DNA of 62,058 nt from Scalindua sp964437425 (lineage in GTDB: Bacteria; Planctomycetota; Brocadiia; Brocadiales; Scalinduaceae). The first letter of the stretch is position 1. Every line of letters begins with the position of its first letter. The notes beneath the pieces are model-generated. The model searched no databases and had not been told where the DNA came from. It saw only the letters and a program-made list of their open reading frames with translations. The stretch lies in assembly GCA_964437425.1 (NCBI GenBank), contig CAYTGO010000015.1, positions 1 to 62,058 on the forward strand, read 5' to 3'. The translations under genes and the position numbers were made by a program. Of this stretch, positions 26,497-35,298 are shown in pieces.

Positions 26497-27759
26497 CTAA
26501 CTAACTTTTTCCGGATGAGTTATCTTACCGGTTATGGCAGAAGCCGCAGCTACTGCAGGGTTACTTAGATATATTTCAGATGCGGTATGACCCATTCTAC
26601 CTGCGAAATTTCTATTAGTAGTAGATAGTGCTCGTTCTCCATCTGCCAGAATGCCCATGTGCCCACCAAGGCAGGGACCACAGGTTGGAGTTGACACAGC
26701 ACTCTCCGCTTCAATAAAGATCTCTATTAATCCCTCTTTCAAGGCCTCCAGATAAACATCCTGTGTGCCCGGTATTATAATTAAACGAATCGACGGGTCT
26801 ATTTTTTTGCCTTTAAGAATCTGTGCTGCTATTCTCAGGTCAGAGATTCTTCCATTAGTACACGAACCTATCACAACCTGATCAATCGCAATGTCAGATA
26901 ATTCTTCTACCGGTTTAACATTTTCCGGCAGATTTGGCATTGCGACCTGGGGAGAGAGGTTATTTACATCATACTCACGAATTTCATGATAATTACAATC
27001 CGCATCACTTGAGTAAAATTTATGCTCTCTCTGAGCCCTGCCTTTTATGTAATTCTCTGTGCACTCATCCGGTTCAATTATCCCGTTTTTTGCTCCTGCT
27101 TCAATAGCCATATTGCACATGGCAAGCCGATCATCCATCGACAAATCAGATATAACAGGCCCGGAAAACTCCATCGCCTTATACCTGGCTCCATCAACAC
27201 CTATATCGCCAATGACATGAAGAATCAAATCTTTGCCGGACACCCATTCATTCAATTTACCATTAAATATAAATTTTATGGTCTCCGGGACTTTTAACCA
27301 CACTTTTCCTGTTGCATAACATGCAGCTAAGTCGGTACTTCCAACACCTGTAGAGAAAATACCCATCGCACCATAAGTGCATGTATGTGAATCTGCTCCA
27401 ATCACTAAATCACCGGGAACTACTATTCCCTGCTCAGGCAGCAAGACGTGTTCGATTCCCACCCTGCCAACCTCGAAGTAATTTTTAATTTGATGTTTAC
27501 TAGCAAACTCTCTGAGAAGCTTTGAGTTCTGAGCTGATTTAATATCCTTGTTTGGTGTAAAATGATCGGGTACTAAAACAATATTATCCGGGTTAAAAAC
27601 TTTTTCCATTCCTAAAGTTTCGAACTGCTCAATTGCTATTGGAGCAGTAATATCATTACCCAGACATATATCTACATCTGCATACACAAATTGGCCGGCA
27701 CTTATCTCCTGGTGACCGGAATGTGCAGCAATTATCTTCTCTGTGATTGTCATTCCCAT
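26497..27759 (-). CDS. leuC: 3-isopropylmalate dehydratase, large subunit
   Basis: 420 residues, the shorter LeuC type. Conserved aconitase features: VPDHFTPNKDI, GADSHTCTYGAMG, FSTGVGSTDLA, IGSCTNGRISDLR and CGPCLGGHMGILA, which includes the CxxC pair that with the earlier Cys ligates the 4Fe-4S cluster. NFAGRMGH near the end is the substrate-loop motif. The partner leuD is 4.4 kb downstream, beyond the activase gene. Function in leucine synthesis is likely; homoaconitase is the alternative. Confidence 0.93.
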   Translation of the reverse strand: MGMTITEKIIAAHSGHQEISAGQFVYADVDICLGNDITAPIAIEQFETLGMEKVFNPDNIVLVPDHFTPNKDIKSAQNSKLLREFASKHQIKNYFEVGRVGIEHVLLPEQGIVVPGDLVIGADSHTCTYGAMGIFSTGVGSTDLAACYATGKVWLKVPETIKFIFNGKLNEWVSGKDLILHVIGDIGVDGARYKAMEFSGPVISDLSMDDRLAMCNMAIEAGAKNGIIEPDECTENYIKGRAQREHKFYSSDADCNYHEIREYDVNNLSPQVAMPNLPENVKPVEELSDIAIDQVVIGSCTNGRISDLRIAAQILKGKKIDPSIRLIIIPGTQDVYLEALKEGLIEIFIEAESAVSTPTCGPCLGGHMGILADGERALSTTNRNFAGRMGHTASEIYLSNPAVAAASAITGKITHPEKVS

Positions 27760-27829
27760 GGATTGGTTTTAATACTAATAATTATTAAATAGTGATATTA
27801 ATTATTTCAACTAACGTTTCGAGGGGTTA

Positions 27830-27928
27830 ATGATGCATTTATGCGAAAATATCACCATCCATGAAATGAAATACAGTCTCTTGCAAGTTGCAAAATTAGT
27901 CGCAGCTAATTATGCTTTCTGGCTTTAA
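27830..27928 (+). CDS. Possible 32-residue small ORF
   Basis: ATGATG preceded by GAGGGG five bases upstream, a strong ribosome binding site, then 32 codons ending AANYAFWL. No recognised family and no plus-strand gene downstream, so it may be fortuitous. Its 3' end contains the inverted repeat AATTAG/CTAATT. Confidence 0.2.
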   Translation: MMHLCENITIHEMKYSLLQVAKLVAANYAFWL

Positions 27929-28028
27929 ATTGAATTGTTAAACAATATATAATAAAAACTATTATCTATTCGATAATGAATAGTCTCAATGTTTAAAGCA
28001 TTATTTCATTTTTGAAATCCAAAAGGAT

Positions 28029-28346
28029 TTAATTTTCAGAGAAACGACCTCTCCTGATAGAATTTATTGAGAGTGGATCCTGTAGATATCTACTATGACA
28101 TTTACTACATAAATCATAACGAAATGTCTTATATTCAATACTTTCTATTTCGTCTGAATCAACATTATCAATCTCTTCATCATTTTCGTCATCATCATCT
28201 TCTTCAAAATCGTTTATGAACTCCTCATCTTCACAATCAACGTCCATAGAATCACACGCCGCATAAACTTCAATCTTAACGACGTATCTTTCATCTTCAT
28301 CCGGAACCAGTGAGCGTCCACACATATCACAGCTGTAACGAATCAT
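28029..28346 (-). CDS. Small zinc-ribbon protein with acidic linker
   Basis: 105 residues. CDMCG at residues 6-10 and CSKCH at about 80-84 make a two-CXXC zinc knuckle. They are separated by a strongly acidic stretch (about 40 Asp/Glu-rich residues, EEDDDDENDEEIDNVDSDE). GGAGGG lies nine bases before the ATG, supporting translation. Cytoplasmic. Function unknown; the two-CXXC layout suggests a DNA-, RNA- or protein-binding zinc domain. Confidence 0.7.
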   Translation of the reverse strand: MIRYSCDMCGRSLVPDEDERYVVKIEVYAACDSMDVDCEDEEFINDFEEDDDDENDEEIDNVDSDEIESIEYKTFRYDLCSKCHSRYLQDPLSINSIRRGRFSEN

Positions 28347-29018
28347 TATAAGAAGCCCTCCATTAGCTTGATTTCATTATCAAAATACAACCTGAAGAAA
28401 TAGGTAAAACTCATGAATTCTATTTTTGCCCACACATATGTTCAATTAACATAAAGCGGTCGATTTCCTCAAATTTATAATTATAAAATTATACGTAAAT
28501 GGATATTTTTGTCAAGTACATTGAGTTAATAAATAAAAGGTCAGGCACAAAGATGTCTACAACAAATAGAGATGTATCTCGTATCTATACTATCAGTTAT
28601 AACTTCTCATAGATATATAGTCATATTCTAGTCTAAACACATGATAAGAGTTGTAACATACGTAAAAGTAATAGCTTATGAAATCTGCTGTTCTAAATAA
28701 CAATTATTATTATTTACAATCATTCTAATGATAATTCATTAGCATTAGAATGATTGTGGCTATCCCAATTCAACCTCTATCTAATCCTGAATATTAATCG
28801 ATGCAACTTGTTCAATCCACGCTGCTTACCAATTTGATTTTACACAAATTATACGTTACAATAATAGCTGGCTAAAGACACTTTCAAGCTGTCGGCATAG
28901 TGCATTAAAGCACTTTTAGTCTTTTTCACTTAATTTGAACATTTAGTTTTTTGGGGTCTAATAACCGCTAATTATAATTTGATAATACTAACTAAAGAAG
29001 ACAGGGAGTGAAAATAAA
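28347..29018. other. 670-base AT-rich spacer
   Basis: No convincing ORF. Contains one perfect 15-bp inverted repeat (28716-28757) and the ribosome binding site GGGAG for the gene at 29019. Nothing else recognised. Confidence 0.6.
28716..28757. repeat. Perfect 15-bp inverted repeat with 12-base loop
   Basis: Arms ACAATCATTCTAATG (28716-28730) and its exact complement (28743-28757). No T-run follows, so it is not a standard terminator. Could be a hairpin RNA, a protein site or a remnant mobile-element end. Confidence 0.7.
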
Positions 29019-29273
29019 ATGAAGAGAAAAGGTAAACCAGTGCGTAAATGTCATGGATGCATACTGAATATTGGAGAACATTGTGCTGTTTATGAAGAAC
29101 CACATGATAAGTGGCACAATTCAAGGTGTACCAGCTATAATGACAAGGAACTACATCGCAAATATTTAGAAGATATGGAAAAACATCCGCAAGACAATGC
29201 AAAAAAGCAAAGAATGGAAAGCGCAAAGAAACACAATACGGAAGAGCATCATCAAGGAAGGATAGGAAAATGA
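29019..29273 (+). CDS. Small Cys/His-rich basic protein
   Basis: 84 residues. MKRKGKPVRKCHGCILNIGE starts a conserved-looking module with Cys at 11, 14 and 22 and another at about 37 (SRCTSYND), arranged like a metal site. The second half is a basic, helical, His-rich tail (KKQRMESAKKHNTEEHHQG). GGGAG sits upstream and a hairpin terminator (29280-29317) directly downstream, so this is a self-contained unit. Similar short CxxC proteins occur in other anaerobes, but I know no function. Confidence 0.7.
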   Translation: MKRKGKPVRKCHGCILNIGEHCAVYEEPHDKWHNSRCTSYNDKELHRKYLEDMEKHPQDNAKKQRMESAKKHNTEEHHQGRIGK

Positions 29274-29279
29274 TCTCAT

Positions 29280-29317
29280 AAAACAGGCTGAGGTTGTCAT
29301 CTATTTTGCCTGTTTTT
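29280..29317 (+). terminator. Rho-independent terminator of the small Cys-rich gene
   Basis: AAAACAGGC (29280-29288) pairs with GCCTGTTTT (29308-29316), followed by T. Starts seven bases after the stop codon of the 29019 gene. Confidence 0.7.
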
Positions 29318-29362
29318 AATCAGCAGGAAGTAATAGCGATCGTTTGAATCCCTAACATATAA

Positions 29363-30697
29363 TTAGCTGAAATCGGATATTTTATCCAGGATAGCTCCCT
29401 TTACTTTGTCGTATTCAGGAGGTAGTTCAACAGGCGCATTTGCATGTTGTGATTCGACTTCTTCCAACTGATTTTCATGGTATTTCACTTTAAAATCTGC
29501 AAACTTCAAACCATGTGCAGTTGATATGACCACGACTCTCTCATCCTTTTTAATCTCATCTCTTTTTAAGAGTTTAAACAGTACCGCTAATGCAACACCG
29601 GTATGAGGACAATTAAAGAGACCGGTTTTATCAGCTAATGCAGCAGCGTTTGCGAGCTCGTCTTCAGTCGCCTCCTCTACAACACCATTAAACAACTTCA
29701 GTATTTTAATTGCCTTATTAATACTGACAGGATTTCCTATCTGGATCGCACTAGCCAGCGTACTTTGAGCATGAATCGGCTCATACTCTTTGAAATCTTT
29801 CAGATAGCTTTGATATAACGGGTTTGCCTTCGATGCCTGAACACATACAATCCTGGGACGTTTGTTAATCATGCCCAGCTCTTCCATCAACAGAAAGCCC
29901 TTGCCCACAGCGGTAACATTTCCCAGGTTACCACCCGGAATTATTATCACGTCCGGCACTTCCCAGTCTAGCTGCTGAACCAACTCAATACTCATAGTCT
30001 TCTGCCCTTCAATCCTCAGTGAGTTCATTGAATTAGCAAGATAGATATTATTCTCCCTGCACACTTTTTGCACTATCTCCATACATCCGTCAAAATCAGT
30101 ATCAAGTGAAAGTGTTAGAGCACCATTGGCAATCGGCTGGATTAGCTGAGCAGTAGAAACCTTATTTTTTGGGAGAAACACAATCGCAGGGATTCCCGCA
30201 GCTGCACAGTATGCAGAGAGAGCGGCAGAGGTATCACCCGTTGAGGCACATGCAACGCCCATTATATCCTTACCTTCTGAGATCATCTGCTTGACCATAG
30301 AGACCAACACAGTCATGCCCAGGTCTTTAAACGAACCGGTATGAGCATTACCACACTGTTTGATCCATAGGTCCTCCATGCCAATAATATTGCCAAGGCG
30401 TTCAGCCCAGAACAGGTTACTCCCTCCCTCATAGAGCGATACTACATTCTGGTTTTCCACGTTCGGGCAGACCATCTCCTTCTTTCCCCAGACAGAACTC
30501 CCGAAAGGCCACTTAGTCCTTCTATAGCGATCGTCGAGAAGTCTCATCCACGACCCCGGACTGCGCCGTTTCAATTTTGCAATATCATGCTGTACCTCCA
30601 ACAAGCCACCACACTTTTTGCAATTATATATAATCTCGTTCAATTCATAACGTTCATCACAACCTGATGAACATTGAAACCAGGCTTTATAATTCAT
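29363..30697 (-). CDS. thrC: Threonine synthase
   Basis: 444 residues. PLP-dependent enzyme turning O-phosphohomoserine into threonine. The N-terminus carries a CXXXC...CxxC zinc-ribbon-like piece (CSSGCDERYEL, CKKCGG) seen in the longer thrC class. The PLP lysine lies in HTGSFKDLGM, and the phosphate-binding loop in GGNLGNVTA. The 3' part (FNCPHTGVALAVL, VVISTAHGLKFADFK) is also typical. Stands alone on the minus strand; threonine synthesis in the cytoplasm. Confidence 0.94.
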   Translation of the reverse strand: MNYKAWFQCSSGCDERYELNEIIYNCKKCGGLLEVQHDIAKLKRRSPGSWMRLLDDRYRRTKWPFGSSVWGKKEMVCPNVENQNVVSLYEGGSNLFWAERLGNIIGMEDLWIKQCGNAHTGSFKDLGMTVLVSMVKQMISEGKDIMGVACASTGDTSAALSAYCAAAGIPAIVFLPKNKVSTAQLIQPIANGALTLSLDTDFDGCMEIVQKVCRENNIYLANSMNSLRIEGQKTMSIELVQQLDWEVPDVIIIPGGNLGNVTAVGKGFLLMEELGMINKRPRIVCVQASKANPLYQSYLKDFKEYEPIHAQSTLASAIQIGNPVSINKAIKILKLFNGVVEEATEDELANAAALADKTGLFNCPHTGVALAVLFKLLKRDEIKKDERVVVISTAHGLKFADFKVKYHENQLEEVESQHANAPVELPPEYDKVKGAILDKISDFS

Positions 30698-30839
30698 TTT
30701 TCCCCTTTTTCATTGATTCTTTGAATAACCTGAATAATTATAAAACGCCAAATATTTATTACAAGGAAAATATAACATCTTATTACTTATAACTTCATTG
30801 ATCTTGACAACTTAAAGTCTACTAAGTATCCTGATAAAC

Positions 30840-32084
30840 ATGAATAGCGTATCTGTTTTCGAAGACAACTTATATCAGAATTTCCTGCCACTGGCATACA
30901 GCAGGCCTGTTTTTGAATTACGATGCGGCATTTACAGTTTTCTTGAAAGGATCACCCTCCAATATCCCGATACTAAGATCAATCTTTTTTGCAGAGAATA
31001 TCTTAAAAACCTTACAGCCGAAAGCCACCCTCATAGTATAAATGAAATAGTGAGTAATGACAAAGGCTGTTTATTCATAAACGGCAGGCTCATAACATCT
31101 ACCCCTATTCCAATCACAGGTAAGGAAGAGATTGGGATTTGTGATGATGCGATCGTGTATGCGAGGTTAAGCAGGACAAACTCTCAACATATAACTTCTG
31201 AGAAATTACTGGATAAAGATTTCATTAATGAATTACAGAAGAAAGTCAGTGTGAAAACCGTTGACGCCAACTTGATACAGTATCCATGGGAGCTGATTCA
31301 TATCAACAAAGAGCAGATTACATCTGACTTCAAGACGTACGTTAAAGACAGATCCGATCTAGAGAACAGTTATAAGGGTGTCCACTTTATCATGGACTCT
31401 CAAATATATATTGGCAAGAACACAACGATTAAGCCCGGGTCTGTTCTTGATGCAGAAAACGGTCCAATTTACATTGGTAATAACATTAAAATATCTCCAA
31501 ACTCTGTAATTGAAGGGCCTGCGTTCATAGACGATGACGTTGTAATCAAGGCCCTCTCCAGGATTAACGCCGGGTCAAATATCGGAAAGGTATGTAAGGT
31601 CGGTGGAGAGATCTCTAATACGATAATTCAAAACCACACTAACAAACAGCACGACGGCTTCCTTGGAGATTCCTACATTGGTGCATGGGTTAACCTTGGG
31701 GCAGGTACAGTAAACAGCAATCTTACAAATTTATACGGGCCAATCAAAGTGCAGCTATTTGACAAAATTATAGATACCGGTCAGACATTCCTTGGGATGA
31801 TAGTGGGAGACCATACAAAAACTGCGATAAACACAAAAATTACAACCGGAACTATTATAGGATTTGCATGTAACATACTCCTGACAAGTACGCCTCCTAA
31901 ATTCACGCCTTCATTCTCATGGTACTCTGATAATGTTACAAGGGCCTATGACATAACGAGAGAACTGCAGGTTGCAAAACGAATGATGGCCAGGCGGAAT
32001 AAGAAAATGACACGTAACGGAGAGAAAGTATTCAAGACTATTTTTGCTTTAACAGAGACGGAAAGAAAGATACACGATAATTAA
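30840..32084 (+). CDS. GlmU-like sugar nucleotidyltransferase / acyltransferase (alternative GlmU type)
   Basis: 414 residues. The N-terminus (VFEDNLYQNFLPLAYSRPVF, ELRCGIYSFLER) is the divergent nucleotidyltransferase seen in the alternative bacterial GlmU family (TIGR03991 type) of Bacteroidetes, Planctomycetes and others. From about residue 185 a left-handed beta-helix of hexapeptide repeats follows (IYIGKNTTIKPGSVLD, YIGNNIKISPNSVIEGPAFI) and ends with GTIIGFACNI. It would make UDP-GlcNAc from glucosamine-1-phosphate. It is convergent with glmS, which supplies glucosamine-6-phosphate, supporting the role. Confidence 0.85.
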   Translation: MNSVSVFEDNLYQNFLPLAYSRPVFELRCGIYSFLERITLQYPDTKINLFCREYLKNLTAESHPHSINEIVSNDKGCLFINGRLITSTPIPITGKEEIGICDDAIVYARLSRTNSQHITSEKLLDKDFINELQKKVSVKTVDANLIQYPWELIHINKEQITSDFKTYVKDRSDLENSYKGVHFIMDSQIYIGKNTTIKPGSVLDAENGPIYIGNNIKISPNSVIEGPAFIDDDVVIKALSRINAGSNIGKVCKVGGEISNTIIQNHTNKQHDGFLGDSYIGAWVNLGAGTVNSNLTNLYGPIKVQLFDKIIDTGQTFLGMIVGDHTKTAINTKITTGTIIGFACNILLTSTPPKFTPSFSWYSDNVTRAYDITRELQVAKRMMARRNKKMTRNGEKVFKTIFALTETERKIHDN

Positions 32085-32234
32085 GTTCAAAGTGACTAAA
32101 ATGCCTAAAGTTAAAGAATAAAAAAACTTGTTTTTTACCGCAACTTTAGCTCACTTCAAACTTTCCATGACACTAAAAAAACTTTCTAGCAAAGAAAATC
32201 CTACATTGCAATAGCATAGTAACAAACCACATAG

Positions 32235-34061
32235 CTATTCCACCGTTACACTTTTAGCAAGGTTGCGGGGTTTATCAACATTGCAGCCCCTCATCACCGC
32301 CATCTGATATGCAAATAACTGGAGCGGTATTACAGACAGGATTGGCACCAATGCGTCTATTGTCTCCGGTATGTAGAAAACATGGTCTACAAGATCTGCG
32401 ATTTCGGTATTTTGTTCACTCGCTATAGCTATCACCTTGCCGCCTCGAGCTCGAACTTCCTCAATATTGCTCAATATTTTGGAATACACTCTGTCCGTAG
32501 TGGCAACAACTACTACCGGCATATTTTTATCGATAAGGGCGATTGGGCCATGTTTCATCTCTGCTGCGGGGTATCCTTCGGCATGTATATAGGATATCTC
32601 CTTCAGCTTAAGCGCCCCCTCCAATGCCACAGGGTAATTATAACCTCTACCCAAATATAAACAATTTTCACTCTTCTTATAAAGTTGTGCGATTTCAGTA
32701 ATCTTCTCTTTGTTATCAAGGATCTTCTGAACCTGTTCCGGTATCTCTTTCAATCTGTTTGCAAGATCACTATTTAAGGCATCTTCCCTGCCTTTAATTT
32801 TGGCCATGAATAGAGTCAGCAAGGCTAATACCGCAATTTGTGAAGTAAAGGCTTTCGTCGACGCCACACCTATTTCAGGGCCGGCGTGAAGAAACATTCC
32901 GCAGTCAGCCGCCCTTGCAATGCTGCTACCGACAACATTACAGATCGCAAGGATCATAGCACCCTTCTCCTTGGCCTCCTGAATCGCAGCAAGGGTATCT
33001 GCTGTCTCGCCGGATTGGCTTATTGCGATTACCATTGTATCATCCTCTATAACAGGATCTCTATATCTGAACTCCGAAGCATATTCAACCTCAACCGGAA
33101 TACTCAAATGCTCCTCGATCATATACTCCCCTATCAACCCGGCATTCCAGGAAGTTCCACAAGCGACTATTATAATACGTCTGATATTGAGAAGATCATC
33201 TTCCTTATCTTTCAGGCCTCCAAGATGGACAAGGTCGCTGTCTTTCTCGAACCTGCCCAACATGGCAGCTTCAAGCGACTGTGGTTGTTCATAAATCTCC
33301 TTGAGCATAAAGTGCTCGTACCCACCCTTTTCGATCTTGTCAAGATTCCATTCTACTTCATCAACTCTTTTTGTTATCTCGACATTATCGACATCAATAG
33401 TTTTCATCGTGTCTTTAGTCAAAATAACAATTTCATTATCATCCAGATAAACAACTTCCTTGGTATATTCCAGGGTGGCAGCGACATCTGAAGTCACAAA
33501 ATGTTCTCCATCTCCTATACCAATTATCAAAGGACTTCCACGTCTGGCAGCAATCAATTTACCTGGATCGTCCAGGCAGATTATAGCCAGTCCATAAGCG
33601 CCCTCAATATCCTTTAGTGCCGACCTTACGGCATCTTCCAGCGTCCCTTCAAAGTAGCTCTCAATTAGGTGCGCAACAACTTCAGAGTCTGTTTCGCTAA
33701 CAAATGAATGACCATCCTTTTCCAGTCTTGCTCTCAGATAGTTATGGTTTTCAATTATACCGTTATGGACCACAGAGATCTTGCCTGTACAATCAACATG
33801 AGGATGTGCATTCTCAATCGTTGGCGCTCCGTGTGTCGCCCATCGAGTATGAACAATACCTACAGTGCCATCATTGAATTTACCGTCGACCTTTTTCTCT
33901 AACTCACTAATAAACCCTACCGATTTTTCACAATGTATTGTGTTGTTCTCGATAATAGATATCCCTGAAGAGTCGTACCCCCGGTACTCAAGCCTCTTGA
34001 TTCCATTAATTAGAATCGGAGCAGCCCTCTTATCTCCAATATATCCTACAATTCCACACAT
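32235..34061 (-). CDS. glmS: Glutamine:fructose-6-phosphate aminotransferase (isomerising)
   Basis: 608 residues, standard length. N-terminal glutaminase with catalytic Cys2 (MCGIVGYIGDKRAAPIL), RWATHG and ENAHPH; two SIS isomerase domains (ACGTSWNAGLIGEYM, SQSGETADTLAAI; YLGRGYNYPVALEGALKLKE, AEMKHGPIALID) and the closing NLAKSVTVE tail. It commits fructose-6-phosphate to amino-sugar synthesis for peptidoglycan and lipopolysaccharide. GlmU-like gene adjacent and convergent. No glmS ribozyme seen upstream, where a repeat fragment lies. Confidence 0.97.
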   Translation of the reverse strand: MCGIVGYIGDKRAAPILINGIKRLEYRGYDSSGISIIENNTIHCEKSVGFISELEKKVDGKFNDGTVGIVHTRWATHGAPTIENAHPHVDCTGKISVVHNGIIENHNYLRARLEKDGHSFVSETDSEVVAHLIESYFEGTLEDAVRSALKDIEGAYGLAIICLDDPGKLIAARRGSPLIIGIGDGEHFVTSDVAATLEYTKEVVYLDDNEIVILTKDTMKTIDVDNVEITKRVDEVEWNLDKIEKGGYEHFMLKEIYEQPQSLEAAMLGRFEKDSDLVHLGGLKDKEDDLLNIRRIIIVACGTSWNAGLIGEYMIEEHLSIPVEVEYASEFRYRDPVIEDDTMVIAISQSGETADTLAAIQEAKEKGAMILAICNVVGSSIARAADCGMFLHAGPEIGVASTKAFTSQIAVLALLTLFMAKIKGREDALNSDLANRLKEIPEQVQKILDNKEKITEIAQLYKKSENCLYLGRGYNYPVALEGALKLKEISYIHAEGYPAAEMKHGPIALIDKNMPVVVVATTDRVYSKILSNIEEVRARGGKVIAIASEQNTEIADLVDHVFYIPETIDALVPILSVIPLQLFAYQMAVMRGCNVDKPRNLAKSVTVE

Positions 34062-34115
34062 AAATAATTCCTCATAATTTATAGGACGCAGATCTACGCA
34101 GATAAAGACAGATTT

Positions 34116-34511
34116 CTATTTTCTCGTATTATTAAAAGCCTTGCGTTTTAAATCAGGCTTGGGACCATAATTGAGTAATAGACCAACTTCAATTTCAGTC
34201 GCCTTTAAATAATTTAATAACTGAGCCTCATTCTCTGTTGCCAAGCTTTTTGCTGCCTTAAATTCTACAATCACTTTATTATCTACGAGTATATCAGCAA
34301 AATACTCACCTATTATTTCATCTTCATAAACTACATTTATTGCATACTGGGAAACAGCAGGAATATCTGCTGTTTTAAATTCCTTCATCATGGCATTCTC
34401 ATATACCTTCTCTAGAAAACCATAACCGAACTTATTATAAACTCTATAAAAATTTTCTATAATTTTTTCAGTTAATTCCTTTAATTTGAAATCCTGTTTA
34501 TCTGCGTTCAT
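34116..34511 (-). CDS. GxxExxY family protein, copy 1
   Basis: 131 residues. The signature GYGFLEKVYENAM gives the family its name, followed by the conserved YFADILVDNKVIVEFKA strand block of a nuclease-like fold and LLNYLKATEIEVGLLLNYG. Function unknown; such genes are frequent in environmental bacteria. The start codon lies inside a CGCAGATGAACGCAGATAAA repeat, so the first residues MNADKQ are repeat-encoded, and the same repeat type (CGCAGATCTACGCAGATAAA) sits just after the stop. Relatives at 40096 and 42818. Confidence 0.85.
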   Translation of the reverse strand: MNADKQDFKLKELTEKIIENFYRVYNKFGYGFLEKVYENAMMKEFKTADIPAVSQYAINVVYEDEIIGEYFADILVDNKVIVEFKAAKSLATENEAQLLNYLKATEIEVGLLLNYGPKPDLKRKAFNNTRK

Positions 34512-34535
34512 CTGCGTCCAAAAGAATCTTCTCTG

Positions 34536-35075
34536 CTATTCAAGTAAAAGTAATCCAAAATATTTTACGTATTCAGTTTTGTGCTCAAGGAATTTTATCT
34601 CAAAACCATTATCACGAACAGTTCTAAAAACATCGATTCCACACGCCTCCATAGATGGCCTGGCATCTTCAGGCATCGGGCAAGTGCCATCAACATCACA
34701 CTCTGCACAAAGCGGGCACGGCCCGGCATTCATAGAAAATGCCTTATAAAAACCGGAGAGATTGGCTTTATGCTCGAGTTTAAGGAGCATTCCTTCGAAC
34801 TGCTTTGCCGGAGGCTGTCCCTCTATCAGGATAGCACTCTTATAACAACTCAACAATTCACGAGTCTCTTGATACGTTGGAGTGTAAGGCGGACATGTTT
34901 TATATTTCCCAAATTTAGAGCATCCAAATCTACACTTCAATTGAACCCATGGCTCTACTACAATATTTTTTGTAGAGATCAACTTTGTAATCGTTGCACC
35001 CAATTTCATCGCTTCGTCATGCAACAATGCGATTTTATCTTCATCTGTACGCTCAACAGTTTCAGCTTTAATCAT
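34536..35075 (-). CDS. DUF2284 predicted metal-binding protein
   Basis: 179 residues with ten or so Cys in the pattern CRFGCSKFGKYKTCPPYTPT and CPLCAECDVDGTCPMPEDARPSMEACGIDV. Such Cys arrangements, including the CPP and CPxC pieces, are typical of DUF2284 proteins and suggest two Fe-S or zinc sites. Cytoplasmic, function unknown. Lies on the minus strand 24 bases upstream of the GxxExxY gene. Confidence 0.85.
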   Translation of the reverse strand: MIKAETVERTDEDKIALLHDEAMKLGATITKLISTKNIVVEPWVQLKCRFGCSKFGKYKTCPPYTPTYQETRELLSCYKSAILIEGQPPAKQFEGMLLKLEHKANLSGFYKAFSMNAGPCPLCAECDVDGTCPMPEDARPSMEACGIDVFRTVRDNGFEIKFLEHKTEYVKYFGLLLLE

Positions 35076-35208
35076 GGCAATATTTAACTTTTCCTAATAT
35101 AAATGGTTATCAAAACAGAATCGTAACTAATGTACACTACTTAAGCAACTCGTACTATTTGTAAAATAGTATTTCTAACCTTGTCTATTGTCAACATGAA
35201 AGTTCAAT

Positions 35209-35237
35209 TTGACAGTATCATACTCCTGTGATATAAG
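35209..35237 (+). promoter_or_regulatory. Sigma-70 promoter of lpxD
   Basis: TTGACA (35209-35214), 17 bases, TATAAG (35232-35237). Consensus -35, ideal spacing; predicted start near 35244 and a 55-base leader to the ATG at 35299. Confidence 0.65.
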
Positions 35238-35298
35238 TTAGCACAATTCACTTGCAGTTTTTTTGTTAATAAATCAGTAACAGAAAGTGACTAATTAT

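Noticed and set aside
32105..32149. Bidirectional terminator between the GlmU-like and glmS genes
   Set aside because: Only an 8-bp CTAAAGTT/AACTTTAG stem with a long loop; too weak to annotate.
34062..34115. glmS ribozyme upstream of glmS
   Set aside because: The space upstream is short and filled by repeat sequence; no catalytic core is visible.
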